DNA from: an uncultured Alphaproteobacteria bacterium
Lineage (GTDB): Bacteria > Pseudomonadota > Alphaproteobacteria > Rhizobiales > Aestuariivirgaceae
Direction: 5' to 3'
Length of the DNA: 54,693 nt
Assembly (NCBI GenBank): GCA_937872985.1
Contig: CALMUW010000096.1
Coordinates: forward strand, 1-54,693
In this document: one piece after another, positions 43,639-53,339 of the stretch
Layout: every line of letters begins with the position of its first letter
Position numbering within the stretch: the stretch's first letter is position 1
The notes under the pieces: model-generated
Told to the model about the DNA's origin: nothing
The model's input: only the letters and a program-made list of their open reading frames with translations
Database searches by the model: none
Program-made: the position numbers and the translations under genes

Positions 43639-46611
43639 TCATGCCAGCGCCGCATCGAGGAACGTCTTCAGTTCTGCGATGTGGCGGCTCATCAAACCGG
43701 TCGCCGTGGAGGCCGAAGCGGGCCGGCCGGCATAGCGCGGCCGGGGATGCTTAGCCTTGATGAAGTCGAGCACGCGCTCGAGGTTGGGGGCCACGAAGAA
43801 CCACGGCCCCATGTTATAGGGTTCCTCCTGGCACCAGACGATCTCCGCCTGCTTGAAGCGCGACAGGATGTTGATGAGCGCCTTGTGCGGCCAGGGATAG
43901 AGCTGTTCGACGCGGATGAGATAGACATCGTTGATGCCGCGCTTCTCGCGTTCCTCGTAGAGATCATAATAGACCTTGCCGGAGCACAGCACGACACGGC
44001 GCATCCTGTCATCGGGAACCAGCTTGATCGGCTCGCCCGGCATCATCTCGGCATCGTCCCAGAGCAGGCGGTGGAAGGTGGTGCCTTCGCCCATGAGATC
44101 GAGCGGCGAGGTGGCGCGCTTGTGGCGCAACAGCGACTTGGGTGTGAAGATGATGAGGGGCTTCCTTATGTCGCGGTTCAACTGGCGGCGCAGCACATGG
44201 AAATAATTGGCGGGCGTGGTGCAGTTCACCACCTGCATGTTGTCTTCGGCGCAGAGCTGGAGATAGCGCTCGATGCGGGCCGAGGAATGTTCCGGTCCCT
44301 GGCCCTCATAACCATGGGGCAGAAGGACGGTCAGCCCCGACATGCGCAGCCACTTGCGCTCGCCCGAGGAGATGAACTGGTCGAAGACCACCTGGGCGCC
44401 ATTGGCGAAGTCGCCGAACTGCGCCTCCCACAGCACCAGCACATTGGGCTCGGCCAGCGAATAGCCGTATTCAAAGCCCAGCACGGCTTCTTCCGAGAGC
44501 ATGGAGTTGATGGCCTCGAGCTTGGCCTTCTGCTCCTTCTCCATGTGATTGAGGGGCGTGTAGCGCTTTTCCGTCTCCTGGTTCACCAGCACGATGTGGC
44601 GCTGCGAGAAGGTGCCGCGCTGCACGTCCTGGCCGGAGAGGCGGATGGGATGGCCCTCATTCAGCAGGGTGCCGAAGGCCAGTTGCTCGGCCATGGCCCA
44701 GTCGATGCCGGTGCCGTCCTCGATCATCTTGCGGCGGCCGTCCAGCACGCGGGCCAGCGTCTTGTGGACCACCATGGCCTTGGGGATGCGGGTCGCCTTG
44801 CGGCCAATGTCCTTCAGGGTCGCCACCGCAACGCCGGTGAGGCCCTTGCGCGGATCGTCGTGGGCGCCGGCGCGCTTGATGGCGGCCCAGCGGCCCTCCA
44901 GCCAGTCGGCCTTGTTGGCCTTGAAGGTTTCGGCGGCCTGCAGGCTGTCATCGAGGCGGGTGCGATAGCCCGCCTTCATCTGCTCGAATTCCTCCGCCGT
45001 GATGACGCCCTCGTCGATGAGGCGCTGGCCATAGATGGCCACCACGGTCGGGTGTTGCCCGATGCGCTTGTACATGAGCGGCTGGGTGAAGGCCGGTTCG
45101 TCGGTCTCGTTGTGGCCGAAGCGCCGGTAGCAGAACATGTCGATGACCACGGGCTTGCGGAACTTCTGGCGGAATTCCGTGGCGATCTTGGCGGCATAGA
45201 CCACCGATTCCGGGTCATCGCCGTTGCAGTGGAAGATCGGGGCCTCGATCATCTTGGCCACATCGGAAGGATAGGGCGAGGACCTGGACCAGTGGGGAGC
45301 GGTGGTGAAGCCGATCTGGTTGTTGATGATGAAGTGGAGCGAGCCGCCGACCTTGTGGCCGCGCAGGCCCGAGAGGCCGAAGCATTCCGCCACCACGCCC
45401 TGACCGGCGAAGGCGGCGTCGCCGTGAATGAGCAGCGGCAGAACCGAGGTGCGGTTCAGGTCGCCGCGCTGGTCGGTCTTGGCGCGGGCCTTGCCCAGCA
45501 CCACGGGATCGACGATTTCGAGATGCGAGGGGTTGGCGGTGAGCGACAGGTGCACCGTGTTGTCGTCGAACACCCGGTCGGAGGAGGCACCGAGGTGATA
45601 TTTCACGTCGCCGGAACCTTCCACCTCATCGGGCGTGGAGGAGCCACCCTTGAACTCATGGAAGATGGCCGAGAAGGGCTTGGCCATGACGTTGGCGAGA
45701 ATGTTCAGGCGTCCGCGGTGGGCCATGCCGAAGACGATTTCCTTCACCCCCAGCTTGCCGCCGCGCTTGATCACCTGTTCCAGCGCGGGCACGATGCTTT
45801 CGCCGCCGTCGAGGCCGAAGCGCTTGGTGCCGGTGTATTTGACGTTGAGGAAATTCTCGAAGCCCTCGGCCTCGATCAATTTGTTGAGGATGGCCTTCTT
45901 GCCGCGCGGGGTGAAGGAGATGGCCTTGCCCTCGCCCTCGATGCGCGCCTGGATCCAGCCCTTCTGCTTGGGGTCGGAGATGTGCATGAACTCCACGCCC
46001 AGCGTGTGGCAATAGGTGGCGCGCAGGATCTCCAGGATGTGGCGGACGGTGGCCTTTTCCAGACCGAGCACCTGATCGAGGAAGACCTCGCGGTCCATGT
46101 CGGCCTCGGTGAAGCCATAGGTGGCGGGGTCAAGTTCGGCCTCGAGGCCGGTCTTGCGCATGTGCAGGGGGTCGAGGTCGGCGGCGAGATGGCCGCGCAT
46201 GCGATAGGCGCGGATCATCATCAGGGCACGGATGGAATCGAGGGTGGCGCGGCGCACCTCGTCCTCGGCGGGGGCGGCAGGCGCCGGGGCCTCGGCGGCC
46301 TTGGCTTTGGCGCGCTCGGCAATCTTGGGGGCGATTTGTTTTTCAACGGCGGCCCAGTTTCCGTCCAGCGCCGAGGTCAGCTCATCGGCAGGCGGCAGGG
46401 GCCAGTTGGCCTTGCGCCAGGAGGGGCCGGAAACCTGCGCCCTGGCTTCGGCGGCATTGTCGCCCAGGGCGGCAAAATACTGCCGCCAATGGGGGTCCAC
46501 GGCGGCTGGGTTTTCCAGATATCTGGCGTAGAGATTTTCGATGAATTGGGCGTTGCCGCCATAGAGGAAGGACGTCTGCTCGAAGGCTGCCGTCAGATCC
46601 GTCTTGTTCAT
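43639..46611 (-). CDS. sucA: 2-oxoglutarate dehydrogenase E1
   Basis: 990-residue thiamine diphosphate-dependent decarboxylase of 2-oxoglutarate. Starts MNKTDLTAAFEQTSFLYGGNAQFIENLYARY (the N-terminal E2-contact segment). TPP-binding GDAAFAGQGVVAECFGLSGL and HFIINNQIGFTT, FCYRRFGHNETDEPAFTQP, and the C-terminal LPHGYEGQGPEHSSARIERYLQLC and CQEEPYNMGPWFFV are typical. AGAAAGGA lies upstream of ATG 46611. 101 bp after sucD, with a strong hairpin in the gap. The antisense frame is open for more than 1000 codons but is not coding. Confidence 0.97.
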   Translation of the reverse strand: MNKTDLTAAFEQTSFLYGGNAQFIENLYARYLENPAAVDPHWRQYFAALGDNAAEARAQVSGPSWRKANWPLPPADELTSALDGNWAAVEKQIAPKIAERAKAKAAEAPAPAAPAEDEVRRATLDSIRALMMIRAYRMRGHLAADLDPLHMRKTGLEAELDPATYGFTEADMDREVFLDQVLGLEKATVRHILEILRATYCHTLGVEFMHISDPKQKGWIQARIEGEGKAISFTPRGKKAILNKLIEAEGFENFLNVKYTGTKRFGLDGGESIVPALEQVIKRGGKLGVKEIVFGMAHRGRLNILANVMAKPFSAIFHEFKGGSSTPDEVEGSGDVKYHLGASSDRVFDDNTVHLSLTANPSHLEIVDPVVLGKARAKTDQRGDLNRTSVLPLLIHGDAAFAGQGVVAECFGLSGLRGHKVGGSLHFIINNQIGFTTAPHWSRSSPYPSDVAKMIEAPIFHCNGDDPESVVYAAKIATEFRQKFRKPVVIDMFCYRRFGHNETDEPAFTQPLMYKRIGQHPTVVAIYGQRLIDEGVITAEEFEQMKAGYRTRLDDSLQAAETFKANKADWLEGRWAAIKRAGAHDDPRKGLTGVAVATLKDIGRKATRIPKAMVVHKTLARVLDGRRKMIEDGTGIDWAMAEQLAFGTLLNEGHPIRLSGQDVQRGTFSQRHIVLVNQETEKRYTPLNHMEKEQKAKLEAINSMLSEEAVLGFEYGYSLAEPNVLVLWEAQFGDFANGAQVVFDQFISSGERKWLRMSGLTVLLPHGYEGQGPEHSSARIERYLQLCAEDNMQVVNCTTPANYFHVLRRQLNRDIRKPLIIFTPKSLLRHKRATSPLDLMGEGTTFHRLLWDDAEMMPGEPIKLVPDDRMRRVVLCSGKVYYDLYEEREKRGINDVYLIRVEQLYPWPHKALINILSRFKQAEIVWCQEEPYNMGPWFFVAPNLERVLDFIKAKHPRPRYAGRPASASTATGLMSRHIAELKTFLDAALA

Positions 46612-46656
46612 CTTTGGTCGGTCCTTTCTGGTCCCGGTCGCGGTCCGGGGCGGGAG

Positions 46657-46680
46657 CGGGCGGCGATTGTCCGCCGCCCG
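46657..46680 (-). other. Intercistronic hairpin sucD-sucA
   Basis: Perfect 9-bp stem CGGGCGGCG / CGCCGCCCG with a six-base loop between sucD and sucA. No U tract. It may be a processing or stability element that sets different transcript levels for sucCD and sucAB. Confidence 0.55.
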
Positions 46681-46712
46681 TTGTAAGCCGTTAAAGCAAC
46701 AAAGCTGTCAAA

Positions 46713-47591
46713 TCACTTACGCTTCAACTTCTTCACCAGGGTCTTGCCGAGCAGGGCGGGCGAATCCGACACGGCAATGCCGGCGCGCTTCATGGCGTCG
46801 ATCTTGGAGCCCGCATCGCCCTTGCCGCCGGAGATGATGGCCCCGGCATGGCCCATGCGGCGGCCGGGCGGCGCGGTGCGGCCCGCGATGAAGCCTACCA
46901 TGGGCTTCTTCACCTTGGACTTGCGGATGAAGTCGGCGGCCTCTTCCTCGGCCGAGCCGCCGATCTCGCCGATCATGATGATGGACTGGGTCTTGGGATC
47001 GGCCAGGAACATTTCCAGCATGTCGATGAACTCGGTGCCCTTGACGGGATCGCCGCCGATGCCCACCGCCGTGGTCTGGCCCAGGCCCTCCTGGGTGGTC
47101 TGGAACACGGCCTCATAGGTCAGGGTGCCGGAACGCGAGACGATGCCGACCGAACCCTTCTTGAAGATGTTGCCCGGCATGATGCCGATCTTGCATTCAT
47201 TGGGGGTGAGCACGCCGGGGCAGTTCGGCCCGATGAGACGGGTTTTCGAGCCGTCCAGCGCCCGCTTCACCCGGATCATGTCCATGACCGGAATGCCCTC
47301 GGTGATGCAGACGGCCAGCGGGATTTCGGCGTCGATGGCTTCGAGGATGGCGTCAGCCGCGAAGGGTGGCGGCACATAGATGACCGTGGCGTCGGCCCCG
47401 GTCTTCTCGCGGGCTTCCTTCACCGTGTCGAATACCGGAATGCCGATGTGCTTCGAGCCGCCCTTGCCGGGGGTGACGCCGCCCACCATCAGGGTGCCAT
47501 AGGCAATGGCCTGTTCGGTGTGGAAGGTGCCTTGCGCGCCGGTCAGGCCCTGGCAGATGACCTTGGTCTTCTTGGTGACGAGAATGGACAT
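46713..47591 (-). CDS. sucD: Succinyl-CoA synthetase alpha subunit
   Basis: 292 aa; carries the CoA-binding fold and the phospho-histidine. [33 protein letters not shown]-like [39 protein letters not shown], and the active-site His in [25 protein letters not shown] overlaps the sucC stop by one base, so expression of the two subunits is coupled. Confidence 0.97.
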   Translation of the reverse strand: MSILVTKKTKVICQGLTGAQGTFHTEQAIAYGTLMVGGVTPGKGGSKHIGIPVFDTVKEAREKTGADATVIYVPPPFAADAILEAIDAEIPLAVCITEGIPVMDMIRVKRALDGSKTRLIGPNCPGVLTPNECKIGIMPGNIFKKGSVGIVSRSGTLTYEAVFQTTQEGLGQTTAVGIGGDPVKGTEFIDMLEMFLADPKTQSIIMIGEIGGSAEEEAADFIRKSKVKKPMVGFIAGRTAPPGRRMGHAGAIISGGKGDAGSKIDAMKRAGIAVSDSPALLGKTLVKKLKRK

Positions 47592-48760
47592 CAGGCAGCT
47601 TCCTTCACGGCTTTGACGATCTTCTTGGCGGCGTCATCGAGGTCATCGGCGGGGATCACGTTGAGACCGGAGTCCGTGATGATCTTCTTGCCCAGTTCGA
47701 CATTGGTGCCTTCGAGGCGGACGACGAGGGGAACCTGAAGCCCGACCTCGCGCACGGCGGCGAGAACACCCTCGGCGATGATGTCACACTTCATGATGCC
47801 GCCGAAGATGTTGACCAGGATGCCCTTCACCTTGGGATCGGCGGTGATGATCTTGAAGGCCGCGGTCACCTTTTCCTTCGACGCACCGCCGCCCACGTCG
47901 AGGAAGTTCGCCGGTTCCGCGCCATAGAGCTTGATGATGTCCATGGTGGCCATGGCCAGCCCGGCGCCGTTCACCATGCAGCCGATGGTGCCGTCGAGGG
48001 CCACATAGGAGAGGTCGTATTTCGACGCCTCGATTTCCTTGGGGTCTTCCTCGGTCAGGTCGCGCAGCTCCCTGATCTCTGGGTGACGCTCCAGCGCGTT
48101 GCCGTCGAAATTGATCTTGGCATCGAGGCAGACCAGGTGATTGTCCTTGGTGACGACGAGCGGGTTGATCTCGAGCAGGCTCATGTCCTTCTCGGTGAAG
48201 GCGCGGTAGAGCCCCGCCACCATCTTGGCGGCCTGCTTGGCGAGGTCGCCCTCGAGCTTGAGCGCCTTGGCGATGGCGCGGCCGACATAGGGCTGAAAGC
48301 CCGCCGCCGGATCGACATGGACGGAGATGATCTTCTCCGGCGTCCGGTGGGCCACTTCCTCGATGTCCATGCCGCCTTCGGTGGAGGCGATGAAGGCGAT
48401 GCGCGAGGTCTCGCGGTCCACCACCATGGAGAGGTAAAGCTCACGCGCGATGGCCGTGCCTTCCTCGATGTAGAGGCGGTGCACCTCTTTGCCTTCCGGC
48501 CCGGTCTGGTGGGTGACCAGCGTCATGCCCAGCATGCGCTCGGCCTCGGCGCGCACGTCCTCGATGGACTTCACCACCTTGACACCGCCGCCCTTGCCGC
48601 GGCCACCGGCGTGGATCTGGGCCTTCACCACCCAGACGGGGCCGCCCAGGTTCTCGGCGGCCTTGACCGCGTCTTCGACGGAGAAGGCGGGAATGCCCCG
48701 GCCGGTGGCCACGCCATATTGGCGCAGCACTTCCTTGGCCTGATATTCATGGATGTTCAT
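47591..48760 (-). CDS. sucC: Succinyl-CoA synthetase beta subunit
   Basis: 389 aa with the ATP-grasp domain ([36 protein letters not shown]) and the C-terminal ligase domain ([60 protein letters not shown]). 70 bp after mdh, with a GC-rich hairpin in the gap. Nucleotide preference (ADP or GDP) is not decided here. Confidence 0.97.
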   Translation of the reverse strand: MNIHEYQAKEVLRQYGVATGRGIPAFSVEDAVKAAENLGGPVWVVKAQIHAGGRGKGGGVKVVKSIEDVRAEAERMLGMTLVTHQTGPEGKEVHRLYIEEGTAIARELYLSMVVDRETSRIAFIASTEGGMDIEEVAHRTPEKIISVHVDPAAGFQPYVGRAIAKALKLEGDLAKQAAKMVAGLYRAFTEKDMSLLEINPLVVTKDNHLVCLDAKINFDGNALERHPEIRELRDLTEEDPKEIEASKYDLSYVALDGTIGCMVNGAGLAMATMDIIKLYGAEPANFLDVGGGASKEKVTAAFKIITADPKVKGILVNIFGGIMKCDIIAEGVLAAVREVGLQVPLVVRLEGTNVELGKKIITDSGLNVIPADDLDDAAKKIVKAVKEAA

Positions 48761-48794
48761 GGCTTCGTTTCCGGGTTTGAGAGGTGCAGACGAA

Positions 48795-48821
48795 ACGGGC
48801 CCCGCCGGCGGCGGCGCCCGT
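48795..48821 (-). other. Intercistronic hairpin mdh-sucC
   Basis: Stem ACGGGC-c-CCGCC / GGCGG-c-GCCCGT with a GGC loop, between mdh and sucC. No U tract; probable mRNA processing or stabilising element. Confidence 0.5.
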
Positions 48822-48830
48822 GATGAATGT

Positions 48831-49922
<1,092 letters not shown>

Positions 49923-49944
49923 TCATATGAGTCATCCATTGGAC

Positions 49945-51051
49945 TCATTCATGCGGTTTTTCTGATGCATCGGCGAGGTGCCCGCCCCACCAGGCGGCGG
50001 ATTGCATTTCCATGAGCCGCGAAATGGTGCGGCTGAATTCAAAACGATGATCACCGGCGGGATAGATCTGATCCGGCGGCCCGGCGGCGGTGATGACGAG
50101 GCGCGTTCCCGCGTCGTAAAGCGTGTCGATCAGAAGGACGAGGCGCCTGGCCTCGTTGCGCTGGGCGCGGGTCAATTGCGGAACGTCCATCAGAAACAGG
50201 CTGCGGTAGCGGCGGGCGAGCGCCAGATAATCCGCCGCGCCCCGGGGCTCTTCGCAGAGATCGGCAAAGGAGAAGCGGGCGGTGGCGTGGGCGGCCTCCG
50301 GCACCGGCAGGGGGCGGCCCAGAACGGTGAGGGTTTCAGGGTTGCCATGGGCCGTTCCCGTCAATTCCTGCCACAGGCCTTGCGCCTTGGCCGCGGCCGC
50401 GCGGCCCAATGGATGGATATAGGTGTCGCGGGCCGAGAAGCGGCCCAGCCGGTAGTCATGGCCCCCTTGCAGCGACAGGACCTCAAGGCTGTGGCGCAGC
50501 CTGGCGATGAAGGGCAGGAAGAGCTGGCGGTTGAGGCCGTCCTGATAGAGGCCTTCGGGCGGCAGGTTCGACGTCGTCACGAAACACACGCCCTCCGCTT
50601 CCAGCGCCTCGAACAGGCGGCCGATCACCATGGCGTCGGCGATGTCGGTCACCTGCATTTCATCGAGGCAGAGAAGCCTGGCCTCGCTGGCCAGCGCAGC
50701 GGCAATGCGGGTGATGACATCACCGCTCTTCAGCGCCTTCCGCCGGGCGTGGACATCCTGCATGAAGGCGTGGAAGTGGACGCGGCGCTTCGATACGCCG
50801 TGCACGGCGGCAAAGAACAGGTCCATGAGCATGGTTTTGCCCCGGCCCACCTCGCCATGGATATAAAGCCCGCGCGGCGGGCTGGCGGGCTTCTGGCCCA
50901 TGAGCCTGCCCAGCAAGCCGGGCTTTGCCCGGGGCCTGCGGTTCAGTTCCAGCGCCAGGCGGTTCAGGGCGTCGACGACCTGTTCCTGGGCGGGGTCAGG
51001 CTCTATGCCGCCCGCCGCGACCCGTTTCCGATAGAGAGTTCTGACACCCAT
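49945..51051 (-). CDS. zapE: AFG1-like ATPase ZapE
   Basis: 368-residue P-loop ATPase of the AFG1/ZapE family, associated with FtsZ ring function under stress or with quality control of membrane proteins. Walker A is GEVGRGKTMLMDLFF; RRVHFHAFMQDVHARR, Walker B LCLDEMQVTDIADAMVIGRLFEAL and FVTTSNLPPEGLYQDGLNRQLFLPFI are diagnostic. Starts MGVRTLYRKRVAAGG at ATG 51051. Its stop overlaps a short ATGAGTC / GACTCAT inverted repeat (49927-49948). zapE upstream of mdh is the usual order in Hyphomicrobiales. Confidence 0.94.
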   Translation of the reverse strand: MGVRTLYRKRVAAGGIEPDPAQEQVVDALNRLALELNRRPRAKPGLLGRLMGQKPASPPRGLYIHGEVGRGKTMLMDLFFAAVHGVSKRRVHFHAFMQDVHARRKALKSGDVITRIAAALASEARLLCLDEMQVTDIADAMVIGRLFEALEAEGVCFVTTSNLPPEGLYQDGLNRQLFLPFIARLRHSLEVLSLQGGHDYRLGRFSARDTYIHPLGRAAAAKAQGLWQELTGTAHGNPETLTVLGRPLPVPEAAHATARFSFADLCEEPRGAADYLALARRYRSLFLMDVPQLTRAQRNEARRLVLLIDTLYDAGTRLVITAAGPPDQIYPAGDHRFEFSRTISRLMEMQSAAWWGGHLADASEKPHE

Positions 51052-51095
51052 GATGGCTTCCGCTTACGGCATCCCGGCGGCCAGGAAAATCCCTC

Positions 51096-52289
51096 TCAAA
51101 GTTGCGGGGTGGCGGTGAGGAACATCTTGAACAGGGTGAGATAGGCCGTGAGCATGGCCATGTAGCTGAAGGCGGCGATGGCGATCTCAAGGGAGGAGAG
51201 CGGGACGATGCCGCGATCGATGGGCCGGGTCTTCAGGTTCAGGACCATGGCAATGACGCCGAAGACGATGATGATGGTGGCCTTGAGCAGGAGGCCGGCG
51301 AGGGCAATGACGGCACCCATGGTGATGAGGCCATATTTGGCGCGCTGGCCCATGAGGCGGGCCAGGATGGAGCGGAGGGCGATGCCGCCGTCCAGAGGTT
51401 CCACCGGGATGAGGTTGAACAGGTTCAGCCCGACCATGACAAAACCCAGGATGAGCAGGGGGAGCGGCAGGCTGTGCCCCAGCATGGTCGGAAGGGCGAT
51501 GGCAATGGCGGCCAGGGTGGAAAGCCCCGGCCCCATGAGGGCGGCAAAGACCGCCTGACCCTGGCTCTGGAAGGGCAGGCGCGGCACGGCAATGGCGCCG
51601 AGAAAGGGCAGGAAGATGAGCTTGCCCCAGCCCTGGCCCATGAGGCGATAGGCCAGCAGATGGCCGAACTCATGGATCAGGAGCGCGGCCAGCAGCATGA
51701 TGGCCATGCCGGGGCCCCAGAACAGGGCAAAGGCCAGAAGCGACAGGAGGCCGGTGACCAGGGCGACCCCGGCGTGGATGAGATGATGCATCCGCTCGCT
51801 GGGCTTGCCGGTCTCGGCCAGGGTCTTGAGCCGCCAGATGCCGCCCCAGAGATCGCTGCGGGCCAGAAGTTGGGCGATGAGCAGGCGCGGACCCCAATGG
51901 TGGGCGATGGCGAGGCGGGTGCCGTCGCCCTCCGGCGTCAGGTGATAGGTGATGCGCAACAGTTCGTTGTTCGGAGAGCGCCCCTCCAGCCCCTCGCGCT
52001 CCAGCTCCAGCCGGGCATTATCCTCATGGTGGGCGACGCGGAAGTAGGCTTCGCTCTGGTGGCGGGCCCCGGAGGTGAAAAGACTCTCATAGAGCATATG
52101 GTAGATCTGCCGGTCGGCGTCATGCAGCCGGGTGGTGACGCGGCTGCGGCCCCAGTCCATGAGCTTGCCGTCGTGCGGGGTCACCAGGCTGAAGACATGG
52201 GCGGGAGCGGCCGCGATGTGCAGGCTGGCGCGGGCGGTGACCCTGGAGCGGCCAAGAATCAGCGCCAGCAGCAGCAACACGGGTGACAA
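51096..52289 (-). CDS. Site-2 protease-like M50 metallopeptidase with N-terminal SRPBCC-like domain
   Basis: 397 residues from TTG 52289. Residues about 18-160 look like an SRPBCC/START (polyketide cyclase-like) domain: RASLHIAAAPAHVFSLVTPHDGKLMDWGRS and ITYHLTPEGDGTRLAIAHHWGP. Residues about 170-390 are multi-span membrane protease: HEFGH at 206-210 supplies two zinc ligands and the Glu, and NLIPVEPLDGG (292-302) the third ligand D300. No ATG exists for this frame. TTG lacks a Shine-Dalgarno, whereas a CTG at 52313 lies six bases after GGAAAGGAAG and would complete an N-terminal hydrophobic helix. The fusion is unusual; substrates unknown. Confidence 0.82.
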   Translation of the reverse strand: MSPVLLLLALILGRSRVTARASLHIAAAPAHVFSLVTPHDGKLMDWGRSRVTTRLHDADRQIYHMLYESLFTSGARHQSEAYFRVAHHEDNARLELEREGLEGRSPNNELLRITYHLTPEGDGTRLAIAHHWGPRLLIAQLLARSDLWGGIWRLKTLAETGKPSERMHHLIHAGVALVTGLLSLLAFALFWGPGMAIMLLAALLIHEFGHLLAYRLMGQGWGKLIFLPFLGAIAVPRLPFQSQGQAVFAALMGPGLSTLAAIAIALPTMLGHSLPLPLLILGFVMVGLNLFNLIPVEPLDGGIALRSILARLMGQRAKYGLITMGAVIALAGLLLKATIIIVFGVIAMVLNLKTRPIDRGIVPLSSLEIAIAAFSYMAMLTAYLTLFKMFLTATPQL

Positions 52290-52653
52290 TTGCAGGAGGT
52301 GGAGGAGAGTCAGGGCGGCTTCCTTTCCTTGGGCACAGCATTATGGCAGCAGCGCCAGGGAAATTCACCGCCCGCCTTGCAGCAGGCTTACCGAATGCCA
52401 AAGGCGGGGGACCGGTGCGGGCTCAAGGCGGTGGAAGGCCTTAACCATGGTGCAAACAGGCGGCCAACGCACAATGCCATGCGTTTGGATGTAACAATCC
52501 ATTCAACAGGTTAGGCTAATGTGTCGGCAGGTTCCGGGTCTGATATGCAAAAATTGCATAGGGGGTAAGCCTTGCTTTTGCTGCAATGCAATACGATTTT
52601 AACATTCAACGTAGAGAGTCGGCTGCGGTCGAATCGATTTGGGTTGTTTGCAC
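52290..52653. other. Divergent control region (364 bp) between the M50 and GNAT genes
   Basis: No gene is seen here. The left part (52290-52343) may hold the true start of the M50 gene. The right part is AT-richer (about 52490-52620) and holds a perfect 17-bp palindrome at 52544-52560 and TTGC-T-GCAA-T-GCAA at 52578-52591, probably the regulatory region of the downstream GNAT gene. Confidence 0.5.
52544..52560. promoter_or_regulatory. Operator-like palindrome TATGCAA-AAA-TTGCATA
   Basis: Perfect inverted repeat with 7-bp arms and a 3-bp spacer, 94 bp upstream of the GNAT ATG. It contains the same GCAA/TTGC words as the ethylmalonyl-CoA sites but in the opposite order, so a common regulator is uncertain. 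Confidence 0.5.
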
Positions 52654-53223
52654 ATGACTGATCATCACGATACCGGCCCCTATACGGTGCGCAAGCTGTG
52701 GCCGGTGGACTTTCCCGCCTATCGCCGCCACCTGCTCCGGCTTGACCCGGAAACGCGCCATTCGCGCTTCGGCGGCACGGTGAGCGATTATTTCCTGAAC
52801 AATTATCCGGATACCGCCCAGCGCATCGGCACGGTGGTCTTTGGCGGCTTCAAGGATGGTGAAATCTATGCCACCGCCGAACTGCGCCCCATCCACCTTG
52901 ACGGGTCCATGGTCGATGTCATGGCCGAGGCCGCCTTCGTGGTGGAAAAGGGCCACCAGCATCACGGCCTGGGGTCGGCGCTGATGGACCGCATCATCAC
53001 CACGGCCCAGAACCACGGCATCCACCAGCTGCACATGATCTGCATGCGCGACAATGACCGCATGCGCAAACTGGCCGCCCGCTTCGGCGCCCGCCTCAAG
53101 TTCGAGGATGGCGAGGTGCTGGGCGAGATCGAGCCCGCCATGCCCACCCCGGCCTCCATGATGGAGGAATCGGTGCATGATGCCGAGGGCTACATGACCG
53201 CCATGCTGGATTGGCGGAGCTGA
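52654..53223 (+). CDS. GNAT N-acetyltransferase
   Basis: 189-residue GNAT starting at ATG 52654 (MTDHHDTGPYTVRKLWPVDF). The acetyl-CoA site is VDVMAEAAFVVEKGHQHHGLGSALMDRII, with the Q/RxxGxG/A-type loop HQHHGLGSAL, followed by HQLHMICMRDNDRMRKLAARFGARL. It resembles the GNAT domain attached to acyl-CoA synthetases (Pat-like) but is free-standing, so protein lysine acetylation is possible but not shown. Preceded by a palindrome-rich control region and followed by a strong terminator, so it is probably monocistronic. Confidence 0.88.
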   Translation: MTDHHDTGPYTVRKLWPVDFPAYRRHLLRLDPETRHSRFGGTVSDYFLNNYPDTAQRIGTVVFGGFKDGEIYATAELRPIHLDGSMVDVMAEAAFVVEKGHQHHGLGSALMDRIITTAQNHGIHQLHMICMRDNDRMRKLAARFGARLKFEDGEVLGEIEPAMPTPASMMEESVHDAEGYMTAMLDWRS

Positions 53224-53252
53224 TCCGGCAGCGCACGGTTTGAGCACAGGCA

Positions 53253-53285
53253 CCCGCGAAAGCATCTTTCGCGGGGTTTTGTTTT
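53253..53285 (+). terminator. GNAT gene terminator
   Basis: Perfect 10-bp stem CCCGCGAAAG / CTTTCGCGGG with a CAT loop, followed by GTTTTGTTTT, 30 bp after the GNAT stop. Confidence 0.92.
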
Positions 53286-53339
53286 GCGCGTGGCGTTGTG
53301 CCGCTTTCCGGGCTATCAGCAGCGCAAAGGGAGGACGCC

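Noticed and set aside
43624..46686. A 1020-codon open frame antisense to sucA
   Set aside because: It mirrors codon-position GC bias of sucA, has no family motif, and sucA on the other strand is certain. The same applies to the long antisense frames over mcd, ecm, proA, proB, lpdA and priA.
49927..49948. ATGAGTC / GACTCAT inverted repeat as a zapE terminator
   Set aside because: The stem is only 7 bp and no T tract follows on the minus strand; it is too weak to call as a terminator.
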